Positions 1-10,068 of a stretch of 64,000 nt of DNA are shown piece after piece. The position numbers were made by a program, and so were the translations under genes. The notes beneath the pieces were generated by a model. That model was not told where the DNA came from. It searched no databases and saw only the letters and a program-made list of their open reading frames with translations. Position 1 is the stretch's first letter. Each line of letters starts with the position of its first letter. Source of the stretch: Ustilaginoidea virens (Eukaryota > Ascomycota > Sordariomycetes > Hypocreales > Clavicipitaceae); NCBI RefSeq assembly GCF_000687475.1, contig NC_057316.1, positions 2,852,001-2,916,000 of the forward strand, in the 5' to 3' direction.

Positions 1-615
1 TGGCCTCGCTGCTCTGGCGCTCCCTTCGCGTGTACCAAGTATTCGGGGCAAACACGGACGTCGGCAAGACCATCTTTACGACTCTGCTGGCGAGGACGGC
101 CAGGAAGCTCTGGAAGGACGAGCAAGTCTCCTTCCTGAAGCCGGTTTCCACAGGCGCCGACGACCAAGCCGATGACCTGTGTAAGCTCGCCTCTCCCTGT
201 TCTTGCCGCGTACTTGCGCCTTCAGCCGGGAGTCAGCGGCATTGATGCGCGGTTTCGCAGATGATTCAAATCCCATCCCCCTTCACACGCGGAACGTGGT
301 GCGTCCCGTTTAATCATTTCGTCATCCCAGGCACGTTGCTCGCTTTGCCGCCGGTGTGTCCCGCAACACGTTGTACCAGTACGACGTCCCGTGCAGCCCA
401 CACGCTGCGGCTCTAGCATCAGGAAGAGTAAGGAAGGATATGCTCGATATATCACACCCCCATGTGCCCTCTTCGCTCGTCACTTGCGAGGGCGAGCCAG
501 CTGCTGACAAACACCCCGCGGGAGAAAAAAAAAACTGGGAGCGGGAAAATAAAAACAGCCGGTTCCATCAGATGACGTCCTGCTGTCAAGATGTCGCGAA
601 TCCGCTGCGCAGTGT

Positions 616-647
<32 letters not shown>

Positions 648-2843
648 AGCCGGGGGCAAGGGCTGGCTGTTCATGGAAACCGCTGGCGGCGTCCACTCGC
701 CAGGACCATCGGGAACGACCCAGGCTGACCTGTACATCCCGCTGCGCGCTCCGTCCTTGCTGATTGGCGACTCGCGTCTGGGCGGCATATCGCAGACCAT
801 TTCCGCATTCGAGTCCCTCCGGATCCGCGGCTACGACGTCGAGTCGGTGCTTCTCTTCAGAGAGGACCTTTACCGGAACCACGACTACCTTGCCGAGTAT
901 TTCCTAAAAAACTACGGCATCCAAGTCAGCAGCGTCTCGCACCCGCCTCGGCGGCACGACGACGCGCACCGAGACGCAGAGGCCATGCAGACGTACTACG
1001 ACAGAAAGGACTCGCAAGAAATCACCGCGCAGCTTCTGGGCACCTTGGACGACAAGCACGCGCACCGCCTGTCAAGGCTGGATTCCATGGCCAGCAAGGC
1101 CAGCCGACATATCTGGTATCCCTTTACGCAGCAAAGCCTGGTTGGGCCCGAGGACATCATGACGATTGACTCTGCCCACGGCGACTACTTTCAAACACTG
1201 GGCCCTGCCTCGCAGAGGAGCTCCTCCGCCTCCGCCTCCGCCTCCAAAGAGGCCCCGGTCTTGAGGTCGTCGTTTGATGCGTCCGCTTCGTGGTGGACCC
1301 AAGGCCTGGGCCATTCCAACCCGAAGCTCACTCTCGCGGCTGCCTATGCCGCCGGTCGCTACGGCCACGTCATGTTTGCCTCTGCCATTCACCAGCCCGC
1401 CATGTCCCTCGCCGAAACGCTGCTTCGAGGCATGAAGAACCCGCGTCTGCGCCGAGTTTTCTACTCGGACAACGGGAGCACCGGCACAGAGGTAGCCGTC
1501 AAGATGGCGCTGCGGGCCGCCAGGAAGCGATACGGATGGGACGCGAGCCAAAAGCTGGATATCCTGGGGCTGAAGGGGGCATATCACGGCGACACCATCG
1601 GGGCCATGGATTGCGCCGAGCCCGGCATCTACAACGAGAAGATCGAGTGGTACGAGGCCAAGGGCTACTGGTTGGATTATCCCACCGTTTTGTGCAAAGA
1701 GGGCAACTGGACCGTCACTGTCGCAGACGGACTGGACAGCCATTTTGGCCGGGGACGGGCCTACCGCTCTCTCCACGACATCTTTGACGTGGAGGCTCGC
1801 GAAGCCTCGGGCCAACATCACGTCTACGAAGAATACATCACCTCGACCCTGCAGAGACTGAGGGATCAAGGTCGTCAGTTTGGCGCCCTAATGCTGGAGC
1901 CCATTGTCCTCGGCGCAGGCGGCATGGAACTAGTGTAAGACGAAACCATCCCTCCCTTCCCCCCCCCCCCCCCCCCCCCCCCCCCTTCTCTCTCCAAACC
2001 GGCAACCAACAGAGGCCCTATGTATGCTAAATCGACGCATCGCCGAATGACAGCGACCCCCTCTTTCAACGCACCCTCGTCCACGTCGTCCGCAAGTCGT
2101 CCCACCTCTTCGGAACCCCCACCAGGCCCCTCTCCGACCTGACCCGAGACCCCAACGAATGGACGGGCCTTCCCGTCGTGTTTGACGAAGTCTTCACCGG
2201 CCTCTACCGCCTCGGGCGCTTCACACCCTCGTCTTTCCTCGGCGTCCACCCCGACGTCTCCGTCCACGCCAAGCTGCTCACCGGCGGCCTCGTGCCTCTC
2301 TGCACGACGCTCGCCTCGGACAGCATCTTCGGCAGCTTCCTCAGCCCCGACAAGACCGACGCCCTGCTGCACGGGCACAGCTATACCGCGCACCCCGTCG
2401 GCTGCCAGGTCGCTTTGGAGGCGGTGCGGGAGATGCAGGCCATGGAAGCACGGGGTCAGTGGGACTGGGCCAGGGCGCAGGGCTGGGCGCGCCAAGGCGC
2501 CGCAGAGTCGGAAGCGCGCGCCGCCGACGTGTGGTCCGCATGGCCGCGAAGCTTGGTGGAGCGCCTGTCTCGCCTGACCGACCGGGTCGCTGGCGCGTGG
2601 GCCCTGGGGAGCGTCTTGGCCCTTCACCTGAAGGACTCGTCCGGCTCGGGATACAGCAGCAATGCGGCCGTCGGCTTGCGAGAGGCCTTGGATCAGGGCA
2701 GGTCGGGCGGCGGTGGCGGACCATGGAACGCCCACAGCCGCGTGCTTGGCAATGTGCTGTACCTCATGGCCAGCCAGGTCACCTCTGAGACGAGCATCAG
2801 GCAGCTGTCCGAGTTGCTCATGGAGAGCATCAGGAAAAGCTGA
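1..2843 (+). CDS. bioDA: Bifunctional dethiobiotin synthetase / DAPA aminotransferase (5' partial)
   Basis: Two consecutive steps of biotin synthesis in one chain: PLP-dependent transamination to 7,8-diaminopelargonate, then ATP-dependent closure of the dethiobiotin ring. This is the fused form known in fungi (Aspergillus biA) and plants; it probably acts in mitochondria. Exons inferred: before 1-178, 331-427, 559-1934, 2054-2843; phases agree. The reading frame is open to base 3, so the start codon and any targeting peptide lie outside the window. The BioD half shows the P-loop GANTDVGKT near the start, then METAGGVHSPGPSG and GDSRLGGISQTISAFESLR. The BioA half starts near RHIWYPFTQQ and has FYSDNGSTGTEVA, GAYHGDTIGAMD, FDEVFTGLYRLG and the PLP lysine in AKLLTGGLVPL. 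Odd points: a poly-alanine run inside BioD and a C-homopolymer in the last intron. Exon 1 needs the weak donor GTGTAAG. Family assignment is very secure. Confidence 0.95.
616..648 (+). repeat. GCC trinucleotide repeat coding poly-alanine
   Basis: About eleven GCC units inside exon 3 of the biotin gene. They encode an alanine run between the SRCRESAAQC segment and GGKGWLFMETAGG, that is, in a loop just before a conserved strand of the dethiobiotin synthetase domain. The run keeps the frame. Confidence 0.85.
1959..1985 (+). repeat. C27 homopolymer in an intron
   Basis: An uninterrupted run of 27 C inside the third intron (1935-2053) of the biotin gene. Its length in the assembly should be treated as approximate. 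Confidence 0.85.
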
Positions 2844-3310
2844 TTGTGCTGAAGCTGATGCGAGGCAAACAAAAACATGATTTGGATCCAAGAAGACGAC
2901 GGGGGTAATTACGTGGTCAGAACGGAAGGGGGGTTGGAACAATCGGAAGCCTCCTCTTGTTGCTGCTGTTCAATCATGTTCAAGTGACCAACAACGGAGT
3001 CAGTGGCGGCAATGGACAAGCAAGCAAAAGCAGCAACGTTTGAAACCCGAGATATCCTCCTCTTTTCTCTCCTGGCCCCATGTCCACACGACGACAAGAC
3101 ACATGTCCCTAGAAGCCTCTATGTCGTAGCCGCGTCTTTCAACCCCGTCAACAGAGATGTGCCCATCTCTATATATATATATACATGCATTACCGAAAAT
3201 GGCGCACACGTCTGCAGCCCCGACAATAACAGGAAAACCCAGCGCAAATCCATTCATAGCCCAAGTTGCAAGAAAAATAAAAGGGAAAAAAAAAAAAAAA
3301 AAAAAACTCG
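2844..3310. other. Convergent 3' spacer
   Basis: Gap between the tails of the biotin gene and the sphingomyelinase-like gene. It holds a short TA repeat (about 3169-3182) and an A-run (about 3286-3305). I see no gene here; it probably contains both 3' untranslated regions. Confidence 0.7.
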
Positions 3311-5855
3311 TTACAAGAACAGAGCGGCGAGCAGACCCATCATGGCCCACGCAGCCGGCGTTGCAGCATTACCGGCTGCGTTGCCCGTAGAGACAGTCGT
3401 GGTAGAAGCTGGAGCAGGGCCTGAAGATGCAGCAGCGGAACCCGTAGCTGGAACGAAACCTGTGGCTGACGAGTTTGCGGGCGCTCCGCTGACACTGCAG
3501 TCAACCGGCGTCGTGGTGGGTTCGGCGGTGGTGGAGGAAGACGACGCCGGCTCCGCCCTCCTGACGATGGGCTCGATTCTGCCGCCAACTTGTAGGAAGC
3601 GTTCCTGCACCAGCTCGAGCAGGTCTTCTCTTCGGAGCAGGGCGCCCAGCCATTCCGAGAAGACGGGTGCGCCGCACTCGTCATGCTCGCCGTGGTTATG
3701 CGCCGTCTCGTCGCGCTTGGAGAAATGTACCCCCGGCGTGGGCTTCCAGCAATTGTCCTGGCTTCGGCCGGCGCGGAGGTTGCAAATTTCCTCCTTCATG
3801 CACTCGCCGCGGCACTTTCCGCCCTCCTTCCAGCCACGGCTCTTGCGCGACATGTATTGGTCAAAGAGCGTCTCGTCCTTCTCCAGCGCAACGGTGACGT
3901 TGTGCCAGAAGGAGGGAGACAGCTCGGCTGAGGAATCAATCAGCTGGGGGCTAGTAACATGGCCGTACACATCCTTGGCCGAGTAGTACTCTTTCCAGAC
4001 GGGACCGTTCTTCTGGAACCCCGGGGCGTCCATGTCGGCAATGTAGGTGTGGGCATCGATAACGGCAAACGTCTCAGGATCGACGTCGTAGACTCGGAAA
4101 GATGGCTCGCCGGACGTGGGTGTCAGGGATGGGCAGATGTACGTAACGGCAAAGGCATTGGCATGGGTCCGATCAGAGTAGTCTGAGTAGCTGATTTCGA
4201 ATTGATCGACGTGAGTGTGTCCGAAAAACATGGCCTTGATGGTGGATGAATAGCGCTTGACGATCTGGTCAAAGTAATTGGACCCGTTGGGCAAGGCATC
4301 CGAAGTACCCATCGGCATGTGTCCGATGATGTAGACATTCTCGCGGGCCCTCTCGGCGGCGTCAAGCTCCTTGACAAGCCAGGCGAGCTGGCCGTTGGGG
4401 TCTTTGCCGAGCTTGTCCTGGTAGAGAAGAAAGTTGAAGCGGTAGTACATGTTGGTGTTGAGGGAAATGATTCGGACATTGCCCTTGGGATACTTTGTGG
4501 AATAGGCACCGATATCCTTGGCCTCCTGCACAGACGAGTTGCTGATCCAGCGCGACCATTCGGCAGCAAGAGAGTCGTACACCCACTGGCTTTCGTTGCC
4601 GGCCGACTTTGGCTCGAAGATGTTGGGAGGGTCCGCTTCGTGGTTGCCAGCAGTCCCGTAGACGACATCGATGTAGTCATTAACCGTGGTGTATGCGTGC
4701 TTGACTATTTATTCGCCCGTTCATGAGCCGCTGCCATTACTACCGCTTCGAACTTGTTCCTTGGTGGCGGCGGACTTACTCAGATGCTCATTGTATGGCT
4801 TGCTCGTGTTGTACAACCCGTGGTCGACAATATCTCCAGTAAACAATGCGAAGGCAGCGTTGGGGAATTCCTTCTTGATATACTCGTACATGCTCTTTTC
4901 CAACGTCACTGGAGTATCGCAGTTGTGGTCTCCAAATGCGCCGGCGGGGTTTTTGGTGACGCCTGGCTGATCATCCTTGGTAAAAGGTCTGCAGCATCAT
5001 GCAAGTCAGGCTCGCCCTTCTTAACGACAAGTGCCATTGGATCAAAGGAGGGAATTTGGGAGGGCTGGGAATCGTCCGACGTTACCTGCAGCATGTGGGC
5101 TTCTCGCATTTGGTGCTCGATCCTTCAACGTATAAAGGATCTATGTGGATATCCGAGTACTGAATGACCTGCAGAGGCTTCTTGCCGCTTACCGCCTTCT
5201 TCTCAGGAGCACACGATTCCTTGGACGGAAACGGGACCGACCAGGCGTCAGTCTGGGGGATGTCGCATACACCGAGGAACGACACGCAGAACTGGATAGA
5301 CGACGGCGAACCGACGTCCATTGTCCGTACAATGGACGCAATGGGCGGGGCTTCACGCTCCACGACGCCATTGCAAAATTGCTCGTCGTACGACTTGGAC
5401 AGAGTAAGCGGGGGAGCAGGAGTCCAAGGAAGCAAAGGGGTTAGTTAAGGATTGTTACGAACGGTAGCTTTTTGGCAAAGTTCTTTGCCGAGACTGATGA
5501 AGGCTTCATCACCGTCGGCAACAATGCCCTTGAGGATACCGAGTATATTCTGTAGCAGCTGTCAGCGTTCCGTGTTTTGCCACGATTCACAGGCGAGACC
5601 AGATCAGGTGGGTAACGGGGGCAAGACAAGAGAGGAGAGGAGGGGAGAGGAGAGGAAAGGAGAGCAGGAAAAATGACTCACCTTGCAGCCATCGCAAGTC
5701 TCCAGCATTCCAGACAAGTCCCCAAGGTCAGAGCGGGTCTCGTGCGCCCACGTTCGAGCCTCCAGTGACCTCTGGATCATGGCATGGTCCAGGCCGGCAG
5801 CCGCAAGACCAAGCTGGCACACCACCAGGGCCGACGAAACGAGCGGCAGCCGCAT
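3311..5855 (-). CDS. Secreted acid sphingomyelinase-like phosphodiesterase
   Basis: Predicted to hydrolyse sphingomyelin or related phosphodiesters outside the plasma membrane. Exons (minus): 5855-5682, 5558-5463, 5393-5086, 4988-4780, 4704-3311, giving about 726 residues. Order: signal peptide (MRLPLVSSALVVCQLGLAAA), saposin-B-like segment starting at CDGCK, then a calcineurin-type metallophosphatase. Metal-site motifs: SDIHIDP (D about 171, H about 173), TGDIVDHG (about 244), GTAGNHEAD (about 283), IGHMPMG and FFGHTHVDQFE. A Ser/Thr/Pro/Ala-rich tail ends in the hydrophobic stretch AWAMMGLLAALFL, which suggests a GPI anchor. The second intron needs a GTTCGT donor to keep phase, so that junction is less certain; the others have clean consensus sites. 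It runs convergent to the biotin gene. Family very likely; substrate is inferred. Confidence 0.93.
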
Positions 5856-7009
5856 TGTTTACCTATTCCACCCGCGGGGCAGTTTGATCTTGGAGGGAGG
5901 CAGAACGGGAAGCAAGTTGAGGCGGCGTCGGGACCACAGCAGGATGGGATGGGATGGGTAGAGGGCGGTGCTGCCTTGAAGTATTCTCCCCAGGTCTTGC
6001 CGGTCTTCCCCATATCGCGGCATGGCTGCCAAGCACAGCATGGCCAGGAGGGATATAAGCTTGAGCCCTGAGAGATGATGGGCAGCCAGCCAGCCAGGCT
6101 TGACATTGACAGCTCGGGAGACCAGGCTAAGAAAAAGGCGCACCCACCAGAAGTGAGCAGACCTTTGACGCTTTTTTTTCTCCCCTTCTGGTCTGCAGTT
6201 GAGGCGTTCGATGAGAGGGGGGTTGCTTATTGCTTAGTGCTACGGGAAAAAAGGTTTCCGTCCAGCCCGATGAGGGAATCCCACACCCCCCTCCCCTCCC
6301 CTCCCCTGACTAACCCGCAAGGAGCAAAGTAGCCTGACGACTTGGGGCAGGCAAGCCATTATTATTATTATTATTATTGTCATTGGATCATCATCACTGG
6401 CTTCTGTCTGGCCTTGGCGAGTCCGGCCTAGCGCCCTGATCCCAGCAAGGAAGGAGCGGGCTGGGCTAGCGTCGTCGTAGGCAGGCGTGGTCCCTGCGCT
6501 ATGCCCTTTTTGGCGAGATCAGGTTTGGAATCAGAAAACTTGCCGAAAGAGCCCGTGGCACAGATCTTTGCGCACTATTTAATCGAATGAAACCTGGTTT
6601 GTATCAAGGGACCTGCACTAGTAAAGGCCGCAGGCGCAGGATAGACGAGTCTCGGCGAGCTTTTGTCGACTTGGAGCTACGTGGACAGAGTCCTGTTCTT
6701 CCACTAAGAAGGGGTCGGGGTCGCCTTAGTAGATACCGTCGGCCAGTGACCTCAGCATGTCTTGTCGTATTGGAACGGACACTACGGAGTACTCCTTAGT
6801 ACGTGCGGAGCACTACGGAGCGGTACGAGTTGGATCCCCACCTGCATTGGCACATCCTTGAGAGTCCAGGACCAGGGCGGGGGGGTGGGGGTGGGGTGGC
6901 ACGGGGTGGCACGCCACGTGGGGCCTTTGGTGCAGAGACGGGGCGTACGATTCAGCCAACCGGAGCGCCATGAGACCCACATCCCAAGCTCCAGACCCAC
7001 ACAAGCTCT

Positions 7010-7041
<32 letters not shown>

Positions 7042-8064
7042 GGTCCCTTTTATCGCCCACGGATATAAGCTAATACATACAGTATGTAGCTAGGGGGAAG
7101 AGTTGCTCCCAGTAAAGTTCCGTCCCAAGGTAGACTCTCCCAACGATTCTGCTCCAAAGTGTAGAAGCAAATAACAAGAAAAAAAAAATCCCGTCGAGTT
7201 TCGGGGCTTCTTTTACCCAAGGGGAAATATTGAAATTGGAGCTGAGCTTGCATAAAGTCATTTTCCGCACCACGCGGCATGGCCAAACCCAAATGAGCAA
7301 CTCTGAGCAACTCTGAGCAACTCTGAGCCTCCGCTCCCGCCAGCACTTTCAAACTTCAGTCTCGCATCTCCCCCATCTCGGCACTGGCAAGCGGCAACTG
7401 GCTGCATCCATTGGCCATGGCTTCAGCCTCCTGCCTCCAGGCGTCTTCCTCGTGACAGACCGAGTCGACACGACAAACTTCCTGCTGTCCTTACGAGTCT
7501 CCTTACGAGCCCAACCGCGTTGATATCTGCTCCCGATTTCCTGGTTCCCTTTGTTTCCCGCAGGCCCGCAAGTCACACCCCCTGCCCCTGACTTATTATT
7601 GCTCGCTAGATCTCATGCGCTAGATTGGATGAAATAATTTTCAAATCACGATATAATCAACTGCATCGCATCGCACCGGGTCGGCTCGTATAAGCGGTGT
7701 CATTCTTGACACGTTGGTTGCTCAGGCACCTCGCTCGGCCTTGCACATTTTCCCTTTCTTTCCCTTCCCTTCTCTTCCTTTCCGTTTCCTTTCCTTTCTC
7801 TTTGATTTTTTTTTTTTTTTTTTTTGGTTTTTGCCCCCGCAACTTTAACCAGAGGCTGGCGACCCAGCGTGATTTTCCCTTTTTTTTTTTCCAACTCTAT
7901 TTTCAGCCCCCTGCTGGTGGGCTCAACAAATCTCTCGTCCCCCCAAACATGCGCCTTGCAAATGTCGACCGAGTCACCAAACCGTGTCATCTTTCCCCGG
8001 CCTCCTGGCCCAAGGAGGTTCGCAATGGCAATACTGGATTCAAGATGGTGTCAAATCCCATCCA
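5856..8064. other. Spacer upstream of the sphingomyelinase-like gene
   Basis: No gene recognised. It contains the promoter side of the sphingomyelinase-like gene and the 3' side of the transcription factor gene. Visible: ATT repeat near 6359-6377, a TACGGAGTACTCC word at 6783-6795, a T-run about 7010-7040, three copies of GAGCAACTCT around 7297-7326, and pyrimidine-rich runs about 7745-7825. Confidence 0.6.
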
Positions 8065-10068
8065 TCACCCGAGTCCTTCTCCCAACCACCCGCCGTGCAG
8101 CTCGTACCCTATGTCCATATAGGCAACCTCAGGTCCCGCGTCAACTGCGACTTGCCGGACCCTCGCCAACTCATCAATCTCGGTGCTCGACTTGGCGCCG
8201 AGATTGCCTTCTTCAAAGTCAATCACCTTCTGCGCCACCTTGACCGCCATCTCGCTGTTCCATATACCTTCCTGTATGTGATTGGACTGCATGATTCCGA
8301 TCGCACGACGCCGCACTCCTGCGTCTCGACATTTGGCGCTGAGGAAGAAGAGCGCGGGAACAATGCCAATCTCCATGTAAAACTGTGGTTTTTGTTTTTG
8401 GCTTGACGCGTCGATGCCGGCATCGAGCCCTGCTGCCTCGGCCGCAAAGTCAACCATGTCGCGAAATTCTTGGGTCCATTGATCCCATATGGATGGATCC
8501 TCACGATCAGCCTGGTTCAGGGCAGCGATATTGATGTACATGTATCGCTTATGCAGTTCTAAAAGCGCGAGAGATCGCTTTTCTGCCTTTGTAAGGCTAT
8601 TCTGATCAAAAATTTTGCGAAAAGAATCAAAGGCCGCAGCCCAGGAGCTGAATCGGATGGCCAACGCTCTTGACTGGGTAATGCCCATGTTTCTCCGGTA
8701 TTGCAATGCCAGCTTAAGCAAGGACTCTCTGGCTTCCTGAATGGACGCAATAGTCCGTTTAGGGGCAGTTCCTGCCCCTCGGAGCTTGATCATGGGGGCA
8801 ATTATATCCGCCAGCTTGTGGTTGATGTCCCCTCCTATGGCCTGCAGCTTTGTCGTCAGATGGCTCCAGGCCCCCGGACAGCTTTTAAATGTCTGGAGTG
8901 GGCAAAAAACCTACCAAATAGACCTGCGTTGAGATGCGAGAAAAGAAATTCTCCACCAGCCGCAGGACGGGTTCTATGGACAAACCCGCAGCTAGGTAGC
9001 CTCCTTTTCTGGCGTGCCTCGAGGCGTCTTGAATCATGCGGCAACCATACTTGAACAGATGCACAGCATTGCTGATGTTCCGCCTTAGAACCTAGCAAAA
9101 GCAAGCATTAGTGGCAAAAGGACCAAAATCCTCGCGTCCCATGTTGAGTCCCATCATGGCGAGTCCCGAACAGAGGGAGTGGGTTGACTCGTCGCACCTC
9201 GATGCAGATGAAAATGGTGCAAGACACCAGTTGAATGGGTAAAAAGAATGGTTGGTCCGCACCGGCTTCCAGCACATGGTTGATGGCCATGTTGTATTGC
9301 CGCAGGCCATACGCTGTTTCGCCGCCGACATCGCCGTTCCAGTATCGCTCGTGATATGACGAAAGCGCAACCAGGGCATGGCGAATGCAAGTGCTGGAGT
9401 GTGCCAGCTGTAGAACGCGGTTACTCCACAAGTCATCTGGTACGAACGTAGTGAACTGCACAGCCGTGCGTTCCACGAAGAACTGCAGAGCTCTTACTTC
9501 CTGCGTCGTGGCCGGAGAGTGGGCAATGCGTGACAAGGTGAGTGACGGAGCGTTGGCTTGCGTTGCCGGCTGTACTTGGTATCCATCGCAGTAACGACCA
9601 GTCCTGGAGCCTGCGGGACGCATCACATGGCATCAGGATATCTTGTTGCAGGAATCCAACCAAGCACGGACAAGCGAAGCAGAAGGGAGCAAGGGGGGGG
9701 GGGGGGGGGGGGAGGAGGAGGGGATCCGAACTGTGACTTACACCTGTCGCAGGCTGGTCGAGTCTCGTCGCATTTGATTCTCCGAACTGTGTTTTTACCT
9801 TGGCCATCAGTACTAGTTGACATGGCATGGGGGTGATATTGCGTCTGTGGGCGGGGAGGGGGGATATAGGGTCGACCACAGACTTCTGTTACAGACACCC
9901 AGTCAGCCCAAACCACGAAGCGTTGGATGGCCAGCCTTTTGCCCAAGGTTTTGCGAGGGACACGGTACGATGGATGACTTGGGCGACGACATACTTGCAT
10001 GTTCTGCAGCCCGTTCGGACCTTGGGCGCCAGGGCCCGTCGGCGTTGGCCAGGTTTCACTCGAGGCAT
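8065..10068 (-). CDS. Zn2Cys6 fungal transcription factor, zinc cluster possibly disrupted
   Basis: Nuclear DNA-binding regulator of the GAL4-type binuclear cluster class. Exons (minus): 10068-9995, 9786-9742, 9610-9198, 9091-8915, 8841-8065. Exon 1 opens MPRVKPGQRRR and ends VRTGCRTCK; exon 2 gives RRIKCDETRPACDRC; exon 3 gives SRTGRYCDGY, completing the six cysteines. The middle part (HALVALSSYHERYW, NISNAVHLFKYGCRMI, ISTQVYL, IQEARESLLKLALQYRR) and a C-terminal CRDAGVRRRAIGIM block match the usual fungal-specific regulatory region. Junctions 2-4 are in phase with GT-AG sites. Junction 1 is not: the acceptor supported by a branch site shifts the frame. An alternative acceptor keeps frame but lengthens the Cys2-Cys3 spacing from 6 to about 14 residues. 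It could be a damaged allele, an assembly slip or a rare splice. Target genes unknown; the P450 lies divergently 2.6 kb away. Confidence 0.85.
9693..9711 (+). repeat. G-homopolymer in an intron of the Zn2Cys6 gene
   Basis: A run of about 19 G on the plus strand, followed by GGAGGAGG units, inside the intron (9741-9611) that splits the zinc cluster between the fourth-cysteine region and TGRYC. Confidence 0.8.

Noticed and set aside
1875..2942. Antisense open frame of 355 codons opposite the biotin gene
   Set aside because: It runs across a real intron and its C-run and has no protein-like features; a codon-bias shadow.
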